From Takakia lepidozioides (lineage: Eukaryota > Streptophyta > Takakiopsida > Takakiales > Takakiaceae): a DNA stretch of 60,000 nt. Location of the stretch: NCBI GenBank assembly GCA_030704615.1, contig CM060734.1:8186001-8246000 (forward strand), read 5' to 3'. The position numbers and the translations under genes are program-made. How positions within the stretch are numbered: the first letter of the stretch is position 1; every line of letters begins with the position of its first letter. The notes beneath the pieces are model-generated. The model had not been told where the DNA came from. It did not search any database and saw only the letters and a program-made list of their open reading frames with translations. Below, piece after piece: positions 21,711 to 31,579 of this stretch.

Positions 21711-22530
21711 GCTCCACAACCCAACTGTGTGGGGAAGCCTCCACCAACACCACAACACATACACCTTAACAACAGCAGAGCCTTGCAAGTAAAAACTGAG
21801 CAAGAAAGAGAGCTGTATCAAACAGGTTAGGGTTTATAAAGGGAAGAAAGACTTCCTTGGATTACAATGGAGCGCCGCCACTCATCAATGTCCAGGGGGA
21901 GGGCTCTTAGGGAATCTCCACACAAAGGCAGGTAGTACCTCAGCCATCACTGCCCCTGTTCCCTTGTGCAGCAAAAAACCAGACAGAAGAGAAAGGGTGC
22001 CTTACCTCATCTCAAAAGAACCGCCGTCTCTTTAATGAACCCATAGAGGCGGCATAAAATCTTTAAACAATCCAAGGAGCGGCAACTCATCGTAACTGCA
22101 GCATAAGCACCATCACCTCCTCCATGCCGCCATCATGCAATCCTTGAACGCAAGAGGCAGGAATAGGGTTGCGCAGGGGCCTTACCTTGTCAGGCTGCGA
22201 CAATCATCCACGGACTGGATGAACAACATTCGCTGCTGCCTTGAACCCGACGGATAGATTCCAACTTCCATCACGGGTGGATGAAGAAATCGGGGAATCA
22301 CACCAGGCTTAAAACACATCCAGCTATGGTATAGACTAGATGAAATCAAGGTAGGTTATAACGAAAAATCGTAGGCAGTAATGAAAAATCAGATCCATGC
22401 CAAGGTAAAATGGATGAAAACAAGATGAAATTCATCCGGTTTTCCCTGCAACCCAGATTTTAAGCATAAAAAATATGGAAGTCGGGATAACAATTCCATA
22501 GACCCAGTTTACAGAGGGAGAGAGAGGGAG
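21711..22530 (+). mobile_element. Element body, inverted relative to 5.69-6.66 kb
   Basis: It holds GGGTTTATAAAGGGAAGAAA, GTTCCCTTGTGCAGCAAAAA and GGAAGTCGGGATAACAATTC, all found reversed at 5.7-6.6 kb. With the tandem repeats and end block to its left it gives the fullest copy of this non-coding family here, about 2.3 kb from 20.16 to 22.53 kb. No transposase frame is present. Confidence 0.65.
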
Positions 22531-22970
22531 AGAGAGGGCAACAAAGAGGGAAAAAAAGAAGGTGGGGGGGGGGGACTGATTGAGCAGCTGTTGTTGTTGA
22601 ACGGGAGAGAGGGGGCAGAAGAGAGGCAGAGAGATGGAGAGAGGGGGAAAGAGAGAGCCAGCAAAGCCAAAAAAAAAAACAATGCATGTGGGGGGCTGAG
22701 AGCAGCAAGTGCTGCTGCTCTCAGCTCCCCCCCACCAGAGAGGGTGCAAGAAAAACAAAAAGAAGGTGGGGGGGGTGAGACTAAGCAGCAGCAGCTGCTC
22801 AGTCACTCCCCCCCCTACCTTTTTTTTTGTTTTTTTTTCCTTGTCTCTCCCTCTCTCTCCCTCACTCTCTTTTCTCTCCCTCTGTCCCTATCCCTCTCTT
22901 TCCCCTCTTTCCCTCTCTCTCCCTCTTTTTTTTCACTCACCACAATAAAGAACTAACTAGAGAGGGAGAG
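22500..22970. repeat. Purine tract, two strong hairpins, pyrimidine tract
   Basis: GA-rich sequence (22515-22680) is followed by two hairpins. The first spans about 22691-22730 (GCTGAGAGCAGCA pairing with TGCTGCTGCTCTCAGC). The second spans about 22774-22812 (TGAGACTAAGCAGCAG with CTGCTCAGTCA). CT-rich sequence with poly-T (22815-22935) follows. Open frames here are low-complexity and I do not treat them as genes. Confidence 0.75.
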
Positions 22971-23270
22971 GGAGAAAACCTACATCTGCTGCTGCGGCGC
23001 CGTGGCTGCTGCAAACGACGCCTCTCCCCGCCACTGCAGTGCTCTCTCCCCCGCTCCCCCACGCCCTTCTCTCTCCTTCCATTTCCTTTGCGGATGCTTT
23101 TCCACGGCGTTTCTGCCACACAGGAGAGAGAGAGGTTAGCAAGAGAGAAAGAGAGGAAGGAGGCAAAACAAACCTGTGCGGTTCGTCTCCGCGTTGCAAC
23201 CACCCGGGGCGACCTGCAAGTAAGCCGGGAGCTGCTGTCATTGAGCGTACTCCGCTACTCTTTTTCAAGG

Positions 23271-23849
23271 ATGTCGTGTCGCCGAAATCCTGCTGACTGC
23301 CCTTATCATGGCCACGATTATGCTATGTTCAAACCAGAATCAGGAGACATCATTGTCTGGCTCTCTGTTTTCACAGACGCTTCTGGAATCAAGTGGGAGT
23401 CTTTGCGCGCAATGGAGTATCTGGAGGGCTATTACCGCTTTGAGCGAGGTGAGGGCGAGGGTCAATGCGGTCCGTGGGTCCTGAAAATTGTTGACCTCGA
23501 TATACCAAGGTGGAATGGGATGCCGAACAGATCACGCACGGCCTCACTTTGGCGCTGGAACTGCTGCCAGTGGACCAGGGAGGACGGCACCGGGGAAAAC
23601 TATATTCGTGGAATTCACTCCGCTTTTCCAGTGTATGGAGACATCCGGCTGAGTTCCGAAGACGAATCGCACGGGCACAGGAGGCCCACAGTGACCTTGT
23701 CAATGTATGATGGTGGTATGATTGATGGGCATGACATTGTCGTCAGCTTCACCAAGGGCACCAGATCGACCGCATTGCAGTTTACCTCGAGGTGCCGCAT
23801 CAGTAATGAGCTTGTTTTGAGGGCTATCGAAGTTCCGTCGACTTGGTGA
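23271..23849 (+). CDS. Unknown 192-residue protein, intact founder of a three-copy family
   Basis: I do not recognise the family. The ATG at 23271 is chosen because TTTxCAAGGATG is conserved just before the start in all three copies (23271, 45191, 49761). The protein begins MSCRRNPADCPYHGHDYAMF. Conserved blocks are SGDIIVWL (residues 24-31), EGYYRFERGE (52-61), WRWNCCQW (94-101), FPVYGDIRL (119-127), YDGGMIDGHDIVV (146-158) and NELVLRAIEVP (179-189). Alternating hydrophobic strands suggest an all-beta fold. There is no signal peptide or membrane segment. A pair of adjacent Cys (98-99) and C3/C10 might bind metal. A conserved GATCAATAAA lies 60-80 bases after the stop in each copy. It sits next to the palindrome array and the ParB/methyltransferase-like gene. 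Confidence 0.75.
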   Translation: MSCRRNPADCPYHGHDYAMFKPESGDIIVWLSVFTDASGIKWESLRAMEYLEGYYRFERGEGEGQCGPWVLKIVDLDIPRWNGMPNRSRTASLWRWNCCQWTREDGTGENYIRGIHSAFPVYGDIRLSSEDESHGHRRPTVTLSMYDGGMIDGHDIVVSFTKGTRSTALQFTSRCRISNELVLRAIEVPSTW

Positions 23850-23918
23850 CGCCCATGTAGAAGGAGGAAGGGCTTAGATTTGTCTGGAGTTGCTAAATGT
23901 GAGACACCATGTTCGATC

Positions 23919-23924
23919 AATAAA
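23919..23924 (+). terminator. AATAAA polyadenylation signal
   Basis: AATAAA at 23919-23924, in the context GATCAATAAA, lies about 70 bases after the stop codon of the 192-residue gene. The same context follows both paralogues. Confidence 0.7.
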
Positions 23925-24126
23925 ACAACCCATCGTACCTCACTTCTGTGTGCTTGTGTTTCATCGTGTTCAAGAACTGCCGTAATTGGCCCACTGTTTA
24001 CAATTTGAGGTCTCATTTCTACAATGTGTCTGTCCATATGAATATACCGGAGTCAGCGATATCAGAGTCCTGAGGTGAAGAAAATCCATCTATGAGTAAA
24101 ATGAAACATGTACACGCCGAAGCTCG

Positions 24127-24845
24127 GAAATTCGGCACCGCATTTCATTTTTCTCCATGCAGCGATTTCTGGCAGCTCCCTTTCCTCCGTCGTCGTCGTA
24201 ACGGAAATGTTGTACAACATTTCATTTCCTGACATGGCATTACCATACTTCGAATTTGAAATGCGGCGCCGCATTTCCATATTGGACCTTGAATTGTCCG
24301 AGCATATCCAGTCGCTAATGCTTGTCCATGTCCATACTTGAAATGCGCCACCGCATTTCCGGAAAGCACAATGGAATGCGGTGCCACATTTTCGTTGAAG
24401 GGTCTGGAATTGGACAAACAACGATGTCCGTTTTGGAAATGCGGCGCCGCATTTCCATGTACGTCATCGAAATCTCTTATTGGACAATGGAATGTGGTGC
24501 CGCATTCCCGTCTAGCATCATGGAATGGGGAGCCGCATTTCCGTCGATGGGTCTGCAGTTGGAAAAATGTCCATCTCCAAAAGGTAAATGCGGCACCGCA
24601 TTTCCATGTTCGACCTCCGCATTTCCATTTACCTCCATGGGAGCTGGCTGGCAATCGCAAACTGCCGTGTCGGAAACGGAAATGCGGCACCGCATTTCCG
24701 TTTGTCCGAACAGTTTCTGATGTCCAAACCATGAAACGGAAAATTGTTCTTGCCCCGGTTTTGGAAATGCGGTGCCGCATTTCCAAAGGAGGTTTTTGCA
24801 GTTGCCACATTTCCGTTCCGACATTGAAATGCGGTGCCGCATTTC
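24127..24845. repeat. Array of eleven GGCGCC-centred palindromes (type A)
   Basis: Eleven 20-bp near-palindromes of the form GAAATGCGGCGCCGCATTTC start at about 24127, 24258, 24340, 24373, 24436, 24489, 24522, 24585, 24679, 24764 and 24826. Spacing is irregular, 33-131 bp. The sequence between them is not repeated. Two (24258, 24436) are perfect. Others vary mainly at the central two bases (CGCC, CACC, TGCC) while the GAAATGCGG and CATTTC halves hold. The array lies between the convergent 3' ends of the 192-residue gene and the large minus-strand gene. Confidence 0.95.
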
Positions 24846-24982
24846 AGATTTTGGGAGGGACCAGGTTTGGACGATGTTGTCGTTGAGAAGCCCATGGGAG
24901 AGGGGACATGAAGGACGGGGAGAATTTCCTTTATATACTTTGGAATAGAAGTTAAATGTACAGAGAGTTCATTAAATTTCTA

Positions 24983-25515
24983 TTAATCTTGAAAATCATC
25001 ACTATCGTCGTCATGTCCTTGACTGTCCTGCTCCGCCTCCACCCCGTCATTGCCTTTCTCATCTCCAGCGGACTGCTCGGTCGCCAGGCTTTCAAAAATC
25101 CCATCTTCACCTTGCGGAACCGACCATCTCACCTCCATTGGCTCGTCGTCCTTCCTGTCTGCATCACTCTCATCCGCTGAATCACATATGAACTTTCGCA
25201 CCCGTCTACCTGTCTCAGCTGTTGCCAACTCTTTCATTATCCTTCTGTCCTCCCTAGCCCTCTCCAAAATCTGCTCTACTTTACTGGGATTCTCACATCG
25301 TCTAATCGCTGTATTTGCGAGTTTAGCTGCATAACTAGGAAGGGAGTAGTCATTCACCGGGCTCGTCATGAAGGACACATCCGTCTGGGGATCCCATTTG
25401 GAAGGGCTGCAACGGAATGAGAAGGCTCCCATCGAAGCCAAAGACTCCTCGGATTCGTCGGAGTTGGAGGAAGAGACGGTGGACATTGATGCCGAGGAGA
25501 ACCCGGAATACGAGT
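24983..25515 (-). pseudogene. Locus A C-terminal exon
   Basis: The frame reads YSGFSSASMSTVSSSNSDES, then SLPSYAAKLANTAIRR, a charged helix (VEQILERAREDRRIMKELAT) and an acidic tail ending SQGHDDDSDDFQD before the stop. The LPSYAA segment is shared with the locus B C-terminus (MLPSYAAQIAEDDAI), which supports paralogy at this end too. The acidic tail faces the palindrome array. Confidence 0.6.
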
Positions 25516-25844
25516 GAGTGCAAACATTGTAAGTTTGCAAAGCCTTCTGGGTGATTTTTTGTCAAACGCATTTCCGAACTGTGGTTCTCATTGGTCTCGT
25601 TGGTGATTGTTATGTGCAGGATTCCAGGATCCGGGTCAAAACATGTAGGGCCTACACTTCCTGCCAGGAAGAATGTCCCGTTCTTTGCGAGGGTAGGCAA
25701 AGAGGTGCCGGTCGGAAAACCGCCCAGCCCACATTGAGGCACCTGTTACAATGCCATCCACACATTATGACATGGCCCTTCAGATGTTGCGAATGAAAGC
25801 ATAACGAGAATTTGCAGAACAACATACAACAAGATTCTGCATAC

Positions 25845-26106
25845 CTGTCCCACAGATGAGGTCGAGCATTGTGCCCTCCACGTCAGTGCATGTCTCCATA
25901 ATTGTCTGAATGAAGGCAGGGCTCCGAGTCCGTGAATACCGCAGGGGTTCAGTTGAAGTGAGGCTATGAGGGAGAAGTTCCGTGGGAACGTTGTTGAACA
26001 GGACGTCGTAATCGATGGGTCGCAGTTCGGCAACCAACAATCCCTCCTTCCGGAAAGCAAAGGTGGAGTTCTCCTTCACAAAGCAGTATGCATAGAACTG
26101 CTTCGT
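25845..26106 (-). pseudogene. Locus A exon with the SAM-site motif I segment
   Basis: An acceptor TATGCAG precedes 26106. The exon reads TKQFYAYCFVKENSTFAF, a variable loop, TRSPAFIQTIMETC, then GTMLDLICGTG. The K/R-S-P-x-F helix followed ~20 residues later by D-L-x-x-G-T-G matches the KP...LDPFxGSG arrangement that binds S-adenosylmethionine in beta-class DNA methyltransferases. A donor at 25844 splits the Gly codon. An acceptor ending at 25743 continues it as ASMWAGRFSDRHLFAYP, equivalent to AxxxGRxxIGIE in active enzymes. Confidence 0.65.
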
Positions 26107-26137
26107 CTGCATACACAGTGGGGAACGATTAGAAATC

Positions 26138-26157
26138 AAATGCGACACCGCATTTCA
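26138..26157. repeat. Type A palindrome (degenerate) in a locus A intron
   Basis: AAATGCGACACCGCATTTC lies between the motif IV exon and the motif I exon, just upstream of the acceptor at about 26107. Confidence 0.85.
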
Positions 26158-26204
26158 AAACTCCAAAGAAAATGAAAGGACGAGTGCCAATGTCGTAATT
26201 ACCT

Positions 26205-26850
26205 TCTTCCCTTCCGACCGAAGGCCCAATGTGTTGATGCACGTCCACTTTGCAATTCCTGTCTGCGTGTTTTTGCCTCTGCTCGCCAGGACAACCACAT
26301 AGCCTCTGTCATCCAACACCATGCAGGCGAGCCCGAATCATTTCTTCCAAAAGTCCTCGGAGTACCTGTTCCAAGATGGCAAAGCTTGCAGTCCTTCCAC
26401 AGGCTCTCCGTCCGGAATATCCAAGATGATTATATCGCAAGACCACTCGGTGGCATTTCCGCCCCTCCTGCAATCCTTGTCTGCACACACCCTCTCAAAG
26501 AACGAGACCATCTTCAGAAACCCAGGGGTGTCGGAAGGCTCTTTGGCAGCCACCTTCTTCAGTGCTCTGCCCTTCAGACCCTCCATGGTCTTCATGTATG
26601 CCAACTTCGCTGCCCGTCTATCCAAAGCCGCCAAGAAACTCTCATTCACACACTGGACTACTGTATCGGGATCCACTTTTGGCCTCTTCATTTCCACCAG
26701 CTCGAAAGGGTGCCCCCCCGGGGGATTGAAGAGTGCCTTCTTTGCCGAGCCAATTCTCGTCCCTCTCGTAACAACGGTGGGCACAGGGATTTCGGCTGCG
26801 TCTCGGGGGTGGGCTGGTTGCAAAGTCTCCATCGGAGTCTTCTTCCTCAC
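26205..26850 (-). pseudogene. Locus A exon with the motif IV-like segment
   Basis: The frame reads RPKVDPDTVVQCVNESFLAA, then IIILDIPDGEPVEGLQALPS, then WNRYSEDFWKK and a TGA. Past the stop it continues as FGLACMVLDDRGYVVVLASR and KWTCINTLGLRSEGKK up to a donor at about 26203. DIPDG at 26407-26421 sits where active N4/N6 methyltransferases have D/N/S-P-P-Y/F/W. The aromatic is replaced by Asp and the first Pro by Ile, so catalysis is doubtful. The strand and helix pattern after it (DRGYVVVL) fits the fold. Confidence 0.6.
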
Positions 26851-27344
26851 CCTCTACCTGCACTATCTGTTTCTGCTTCTTTGTTTTCTTGGGTGTCACA
26901 ACTGCTGCTCCTTGCTGGCGAGTCCGCTTCTTGGACCCCTTCTGTTGAGCCTGCACAGCTGCATCCACCGTCTTCTGTGCCATCTCAGCTGCCTTTCTGG
27001 ATTGTTCCAGAGCAGCTTCCTTTGCCGACTCTGGCCGAGCAGGGACACGTCTTTCCTTTCTCTTCTCTTCTGCAGATCTTTCTTAGACTCGTCAACAATT
27101 CCGCCAGACATGTCCAGGTACCACGGGCATCCAACCAGATGCGCGACATGCCATTGTTTCTGCATCTCGGGTGTGTAGACACAGCTTGGGCCCGCCACGG
27201 TCCAAGCCATGAAGAACGGGGGCTCTTAAGCCAGGGCCCCTGTCTGAAGAAGCACGTATTTCATATACCTGCAGGGCAGTCAGCATGCGTGAGCAAAAGT
27301 TGAGACCAACGTACTCACAGAGTGCAACCGAAAACTGAAAATGC

Positions 27345-27364
27345 AAATGCGGTGCCGCATTTCC
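27345..27364. repeat. Type A palindrome in a locus A intron
   Basis: AAATGCGGTGCCGCATTTCC is located between coding segments at 27411 and about 27260. It is one more intronic copy. Confidence 0.9.
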
Positions 27365-28548
27365 TAGATAAACCTCATAACCAGGCTTTGCATACAAGGA
27401 CAGCTAGGCTTCAACTGTAAACAATTCGCATTGCAGCTTTTCCCGCTCCCTCCTGATGTGTAAACTCCACGCTCCTTCTTGCTGTCTGCAGCTCCCTGGC
27501 GAAGAGGTTGTCCTTGTACGCACATCTGAAACGTGTCACGTAGTCTTCCAATGTCTGTGTTCCATCCCATTTGACGTACAAGCCGAACGAATTTGTATGC
27601 ATTACGACTTGCTCCTTCGCATTCGTCATTACCTGCGATTCCCACATGCATTGTCACGTAGCAGTTCAGGGAATTCATTTCAGAAAAGCAAATCTGGTGA
27701 AGTACCTTGAATTACCTGGAACCCCCAAGTCATGCGGTTGAGCCACACATCCACTGCAAGGTCGGAAACTTCGAGTGGAGAAGACCACATTGTCCTTATA
27801 CTCTCCGATGCATTCCAGATTGACAGCCACCGTGTCTGCCATTTCCGATCCAATGTCAGGAGCAGGAAGAGTGGCTATTGCTAGGAAGGAACTTCAGTGC
27901 ATTGAAACATCACCTTCTCTTTCGCTTCAACACATGCCGTTGAGAGGTGATGCAGTTTCTCCAACTGCATGGTCGGCTGCATGGCCCGAGAATAGTGTTT
28001 TGCAATCTCGAGGATGAAGTCCTTTCCAAGTGCCGGATCTGCAATGGCACCACCTTCACAAGCTTTGACTTGTATTTCATTGTGGACTTGACCCCGGCTT
28101 CCTTCAAGTGCTCAGTCAATGACTGCAACGTTTTGACATGCCCCTCACTTTCTATGAAGAAGCGTTTGGCATGGGCCAAATCCAGCTCGATGTTTGACTG
28201 CCAACAAAAACATGCAGAAGCGTTACATTCAATTCATGTGGAAAGATTACTGAAAATTGGGGAAGGATGAGCAGAGGGAAATGGGAGGACGACTTACTTC
28301 GTATATCACCTCCACCATTCCATCCATAGTGAGACGATACCATGTCCGGTCTGTTTTTGCCACGGCTTTCTAAATGAGCTCGGGCTCCAACATTTCCGCA
28401 AACATGTGCGGATCAGTGAGACCAGTTTTCCTCACCCTGTACAACATATGTGCCATGTGGGTATGCACGTACGCATTTTCAGTGACCCTGCAAGGCACAC
28501 TCTCCAGTTCAGTCCACGAAAGCACGGAAACAAAACAGATTGGAAACC

Positions 28549-28568
28549 GAAATGCGGCACCGCATTTC
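28549..28568. repeat. Type A palindrome in intron 1 of locus A
   Basis: GAAATGCGGCACCGCATTTC lies inside the intron bounded by the donor at 28599 and the acceptor at 28488. It is the same word as in the 24.1-24.8 kb array. Confidence 0.9.
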
Positions 28569-28599
28569 GAACGAGCTTGGGAGGGTATGAGTATCTTAC

Positions 28600-29862
28600 G
28601 AGTTGAGGTCCGCCATGGCATTCTTGAGGAGGGAGGAGTCTGCCACCTTCATCTTGAGGATGACACACTCCACCATGTAATGCCAGCCAATGTGCTTGGC
28701 ATGGTTCTGCTTGATGTACTCCCACCAGGCGAGAAGTCGGTGATTCCCGTCCCACACAAAGAACATTTTACTCGACATATGGCCGAAGTCTGGATCACCC
28801 TTCAGTGTTGCCTCGAATTCGTCGTTGCGAGTGTGCCAGTGGGTATCCCATGTTGACAATTCATCCGCAGTGGGTCCACGAGATTCGCCGTCCTCATTCT
28901 CAAGGGAAACGTAGAAGGCTGGCGAACCTAGACGGTACCCTTCTCGAAATGTGAACTTGAGCTTATTCACATCTCTGGGAAGTGCCTGTCTGACGATGGG
29001 AAGGGAGACCATGCGACATAGTGGGATTCGAAGAGTCCGCTGGAATACCCTGCTGCCCAGAACTCTGCCAATGCTACTATGTGTCTCATCCAACATTGTA
29101 TCCGCTGCACTTTGGAATTCCTCCGGAGACATTTCTGCTGGTGGCGGTAGGGGCTGAGTAGCTGGAGCATCCCCAACTGGAGCTGCACTCAAGGGAATCT
29201 TTGCGGACAATTCTGCAATTGCAGAGGCCTCCTCCGGGCCTGCAGTATTATGAAGATCTTCCTCAATGGTGGTCAGGTCTTGCTGCGAACGTTGAGAGGC
29301 AGCACCCTCCTCCGGTACCAGATCGACAAAATCGGTCGATCCCATTGCCTTCGCTGCAGTAGAGACGCCCCCAACATCACCAGGCTGGAAATCAAGCAGG
29401 AACTGGGCTTCAGCTCGTGGAATCGGTTTTGCGGGAGACTGCTCCGCCCTCCCCCTGATTTCCTTCTGATTCCTCATTCTTGTAGGTGAAGGTGTCTGCT
29501 GTAATTGAATCTGCTTCATTCGCCTGGGTGGGGGGGAAACGGCCTGGTCCGGTTCAGAAACAAGTTGAAGGACGGGCTGCTTCTTCGTCTTTTGCTGGAG
29601 AAGGGCTAGACCCCTGCTGGCGATTCTCCATGACCTTCGAACGCAAGTCGCTCTCTGGGGCATTGAACTGCAAAGACTTGCCCTTCGAAGCCGCGTCCTT
29701 GAAACGCACAGGGCTAGGCCCGGCAGAAAGACCCGTGCTCGTGGATCGGCTGGGTATGCGTGCTGCATCTAGTCCCACGGACTCTGCCTGCGGCTCTTTG
29801 GATTCCTGCGATCCCTCCAGCACGTCCACCTTTCCGGTTAGGCATGCAAACATCTTCTGCAT
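28600..29862 (-). pseudogene. Exon 1 of locus A: disordered N-terminus and ParB-like domain
   Basis: The first ~250 codons are Ser/Pro/Gln/Glu-rich and look disordered. A one-base frame change is needed near 29600, joining PSPAKDEE to KKQPVLQLVSEPDQ. The last third reads RIPLCRMVSLPIVRQ, then FYVSLENEDGES, then MFFVWDGNHRLLAWWEYI. IPL near the start and DGNHR near the end are the two hallmark positions of ParB/sulfiredoxin-type domains, where D-G-x-H-R contacts nucleotide. DGNHR maps to 28737-28751. The exon ends at a donor at 28599 in phase 2, the same phase as the locus B exon. Confidence 0.65.
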
Positions 29863-29924
29863 TCAAGTCTCCTAGCATACAGTCTAAGAATTGCAGAAGA
29901 AAAATGAGGCGGGTTTCGGTGCTC

Positions 29925-30163
29925 GATCAGCTGGCGAATCTCGATAGCACGGAGCTCCCATGATGCTTGAAGACGTGGACGAAGTAAAGTCGCCCCGTCT
30001 CCTGTGCCGTTGCCGTCTCCTTGGTGGGAATGAAATGGCCCATTTTACTGAACCTATCCACCACCACCATAATTGCATCGAATCCTTTTGACAGCGGCAT
30101 AGCAGTCATGAAATCCATCGAGACACTTTCCCAAGACCCATCTGGAATCGGTAAGGGTTGCAA
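29925..30163 (-). pseudogene. Integrase core fragment of the gypsy remnant
   Basis: PIPDGSWESVSMDFMTAMPL and DAIMVVVDRFSKMGHFIPT are the integrase core with its first catalytic Asp. A degraded HGSSVLSR stands where HGxPxxIVSDRD should be. The frame then stops. Confidence 0.88.
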
Positions 30164-30367
30164 CAGCCCCGCTTGCTTTTTGCACTCGCTCCGGTTTTGT
30201 TGGCATGTGGTGCATGTCTTGACATACTCCTCGGCCTCCTCCCTCAGTTTGGGCCAGAAACACTATTTCTTTAAGAGTGCCGTGGTGCGCTTGGCTCCGT
30301 CGTGGCCCGCAAGCGGGCCATCATGACATTCTCTCAAGAGGCTATCTCTGATCCCTCCCTTCGGCAC

Positions 30368-31136
30368 TTAGAGACGCTTTTGCTTATACCGGAGCAGTCT
30401 ATTTTGCAAGTGAAATTGCGATTTAACCCCCATCCTCAAGTCCCGCATCACGGACTTCGCCATCTCATCCTTCCGGTAAGCCTTCCGGATCTTCTTTTGG
30501 AGCGTCGTCTCACCCTTGTACACCAACAAAAGCTGTTGCTTTGTACTTAAAGCATCGGCCACCACATTGTTTTGTCCCGGTTTTTACTGGATATCCACAT
30601 TGAACAGTGCCAAAGTGTCTTGTCACCTAATTTGTTTTGGGGACAACTTAGGCTGCGTGGCAAATACTTCACCGTGACATTGTGCCGTGAACACCTTCAC
30701 CGGGTTGGAACCAATATAGTGGCGCCAAAGTTCAAGGCAATGCACCACCGCCTTCATTTCTTTCTCGTGCGTAGGCCATGGTCGCTCCACTTTATTCAGT
30801 TTCTTACTTTCGTAAGCCATTCGACGTCCATCCTGCATGAGTACACCCCCAATTGCGAAGTCCGACGCATGTGTATGGATCTCAAATGGACGGTCGAACT
30901 CCGGAATTTTGAGGACTGGAGCTTCCGCCATCCGCTGCTTCAACTCGGCAAAAGCTTGACCACAAAAGGTGTTCCATACCCAGACCTTGGATTTACACAG
31001 GAGGTCTGACAGCGGCCCCGCGATCTTGGCGAAATTTCTCACATACTTCTGGTAATAGGAGGCGAGTCCTAGGAAGGATCGCACTCCCGGGACCGAAGTC
31101 GGAGGCTCCCAGTCCAAAATCGCCCTCACCTTTCTG
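30368..31136 (-). pseudogene. RNase H and linker of the gypsy remnant
   Basis: The frame reads VPGVRSFLGLASYYQKYVRN (RT thumb), FEIHTHASDFAIGGVLMQDG (RNase H, with His-Ala in place of the usual Asp-Ala-Ser pattern), ERPWPTHEKEMKAVVHCLEL and WRHYIGSN. After a break, MVADALSTKQQLL matches the N-x-VADALSR motif that precedes the integrase. Confidence 0.88.
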
Positions 31137-31570
31137 TCATCCATTTTGATCCCATCCTGTGTAATTACATGCCCCATGAACTCCACTTTTGTGAACCCCG
31201 AATTCACACTTTGAAGCTTTGGCATACAGCTTCCCTTCCCGCAATTTCTGGAACACCCTTTTTAGGTACTCCAGGTGCTCTTCCTTTGTTTTCGAATACA
31301 CCAAGATGTCGTCGATGTACACGATCACAAAGTCATCCAACCACTCAAAGGCTGTTCATTAGCGTGCTAAAGGTTGCGGGTGCGTTGGTGAGCCCAAAAG
31401 GCATCACCAAGAACTCGTACGAACCATATCTTGTCCTGCACGCGGTCTTCTCCTCATCTCCTTCCGCCACTCGAATTTGATGATGCCGGAGCGCAAATCG
31501 ATCCGGCTGAAGCCTGAAATACTTCGCTCCTGCCAACCATGAGATCCACTCCATCGATCTCGCAAATGGT
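31137..31570 (-). pseudogene. Reverse transcriptase of the gypsy remnant
   Basis: Pieces in two frames give [39 protein letters not shown] and then [24 protein letters not shown] is the catalytic box (about 31305-31316). LPLPFGL-type and NAPATF motifs are classical. At least one frameshift separates NAPATF from YIDD. Confidence 0.92.
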
Positions 31571-31579
31571 GAAATTCTC

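Larger units (their letters stand above)
24983..29862 (-). pseudogene. ParB-like plus diverged DNA methyltransferase-like gene, locus A
   Basis: This spliced minus-strand gene starts at the ATG at 29862 (MQKMFACLTGKVDVLEG). In order it has: a Pro/Ser/Gln-rich N-terminal region; a ParB-like exon with IPLCRM and VWDGNHRLLAWW (28600-29100); connector exons at 28298-28487, 27900-28197, 27630-27770 and 27411-27633; a basic exon with MAWTVAGPSCVYTPE and KKTKKQKQ (26640-27210); an exon with LDIPDGEPVEG (26205-26850); an exon with RTRSPAFIQTI and DLICGTG (25845-26106); an exon completing GTGASM (to about 25630); and a C-terminal acidic exon (24983-25515). Motif order matches ParB-methylase fusions and the beta class of N4/N6 methyltransferases. 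Breaks include frameshifts near 29600, 28010, 27780, 27050 and 26830 and stops near 28372, 27236 and 26337. Locus B (52156-56175) is its paralogue. Confidence 0.7.

Noticed and set aside
22827-23270. N-terminal extension of the 192-residue gene
   Set aside because: The upstream in-frame part is Ser/Leu/Pro low complexity over a CT tract, and the ATG at 23271 has a context shared by all three copies.
24127-24845. CRISPR array
   Set aside because: Palindromes are 20 bp, spacing is irregular, there is no leader or cas gene, and the genome is eukaryotic.
24145-24886. Open frames of up to 221 codons across the palindrome array
   Set aside because: They repeat MRHRIS or KCGAAF simply because the palindrome is read repeatedly. 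There is no start context or conservation.
24983-29862. Horizontally acquired bacterial restriction-modification operon
   Set aside because: Introns, lack of operon structure and strong divergence argue against a recent bacterial origin; at most an old domestication.
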